Under the pieces are notes generated by a model. The model was given only the letters and a program-made list of their open reading frames with translations, did no database searches and was not told the origin of the DNA. The translations under genes were made by a program, and so were the position numbers. 64,000 nucleotides of DNA from Sphaerisporangium sp. TRM90804 (GTDB lineage Bacteria; Actinomycetota; Actinomycetes; Streptosporangiales; Streptosporangiaceae), in contig NZ_JARWAC010000030.1 in assembly GCF_029846175.1 (NCBI RefSeq), positions 124,001 to 188,000 on the forward strand, written 5' to 3'. This document shows, piece after piece, positions 63,969-64,000 of the stretch; within the stretch, counting starts at the first letter, position 1, and every line of letters begins with the position of its first letter.

Positions 63969-64000
63969 CGACCGCGCGCGTGCCGGCCCACGGCGTTACC
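63965..64000 (+). CDS. Start of probable NarL-type response regulator gene (3' cut off)
   Basis: A GTG overlaps the kinase stop (GTGA) and the frame MTTARVPAHGVT stays open to the window end. A response regulator is expected here because HisKA_3 kinase genes nearly always precede one. Only 12 codons are visible, so the identity is inferred from context. Confidence 0.35.
   Translation, partial: MTTARVPAHGVT

Overview
The window is high-GC (roughly 70% or more) actinomycete chromosome. Evidence for this: two complete 'conservon' (cvnABCD) operons, the actinobacterial core order ffh-rpsP-KH-rimM-trmD-rplS-lepB-lepB-rnhB-DUF2469-yraN-comM-dprA followed by M23-rpsB-tsf-pyrH-frr-cdsA-rlmN, frequent GTG/TTG starts, many ATGA/GTGA stop-start overlaps, and long Pro/Gly-rich linkers. 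A filamentous actinomycete of the Streptosporangiaceae/Streptomycetaceae type is likely; genus is not determinable by eye. I saw no transposase, integrase, CRISPR array or prophage. | LAYOUT. 1-3.9 kb: conservon 1 (5' end cut off). 3.96-8.5 kb (minus): a nitrate/sulfonate/taurine-type ABC importer operon ending in an O-methyltransferase gene. 8.5-8.9 kb: AT-richer divergent control region. 8.9-13.5 kb: conservon 2, a paralogue of conservon 1 with blocks of perfect DNA identity. 13.6-25.6 kb: translation, secretion and DNA-processing housekeeping genes, with an iterated 24-26 bp repeat array before yraN, a 123-bp in-frame tandem repeat at the start of dprA, and a 50-54 bp repeat array after dprA. 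26-30.5 kb: M23 peptidase, a CoA-transferase, and a divergent MFS exporter/ArsR-type regulator pair, in the place where Streptomyces usually carries whiG near rpsB. 30.7-37.5 kb: rpsB-tsf-pyrH-frr-cdsA, a SUFU-domain gene (minus), rlmN. 37.6-44.2 kb: accessory block (small membrane protein, lipoprotein, WXG100-like pair, methyltransferase, two-gene ABC exporter with a duplicated junction, DivIVA-like protein). 44.3-52.1 kb: polyamine module (Lrp regulator, aminobutyraldehyde dehydrogenase, potABCD-type importer, PuuB-like oxidase). 52.3-60.3 kb: ligase/ATP-grasp fusion, AsnO-type amidotransferase, S9 peptidase, dienelactone-hydrolase-type hydrolase, RNase Z. 60.4-64 kb: initiator tRNA (minus), a lipoprotein paralogous to the one at 38 kb, an SDR, a DedA protein and a sensor kinase whose partner is cut off by the window edge. 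| HOW THE GENES WORK TOGETHER. Each conservon should make a membrane complex of a sensor-kinase-like CvnA, Roadblock CvnB, DUF742 CvnC and GTPase CvnD. The 44.9-52.1 kb genes fit uptake and oxidation of putrescine or a related polyamine under Lrp control. The strongest candidate for an undescribed system is 52.3-58.4 kb: a protein joining a glutamate-cysteine-ligase-type carboxylate-amine ligase to a type-2 circularly permuted ATP-grasp, translationally coupled (TGATG) to an amidotransferase resembling the N-acetylglutaminylglutamine-amide (NAGGN) osmolyte enzyme and overlapping an S9 peptidase. This recalls the synthetase/amidotransferase/peptidase 'trio' of proteobacterial NAGGN loci but with a different synthetase and a different peptidase, so it may make a different capped peptide amide.
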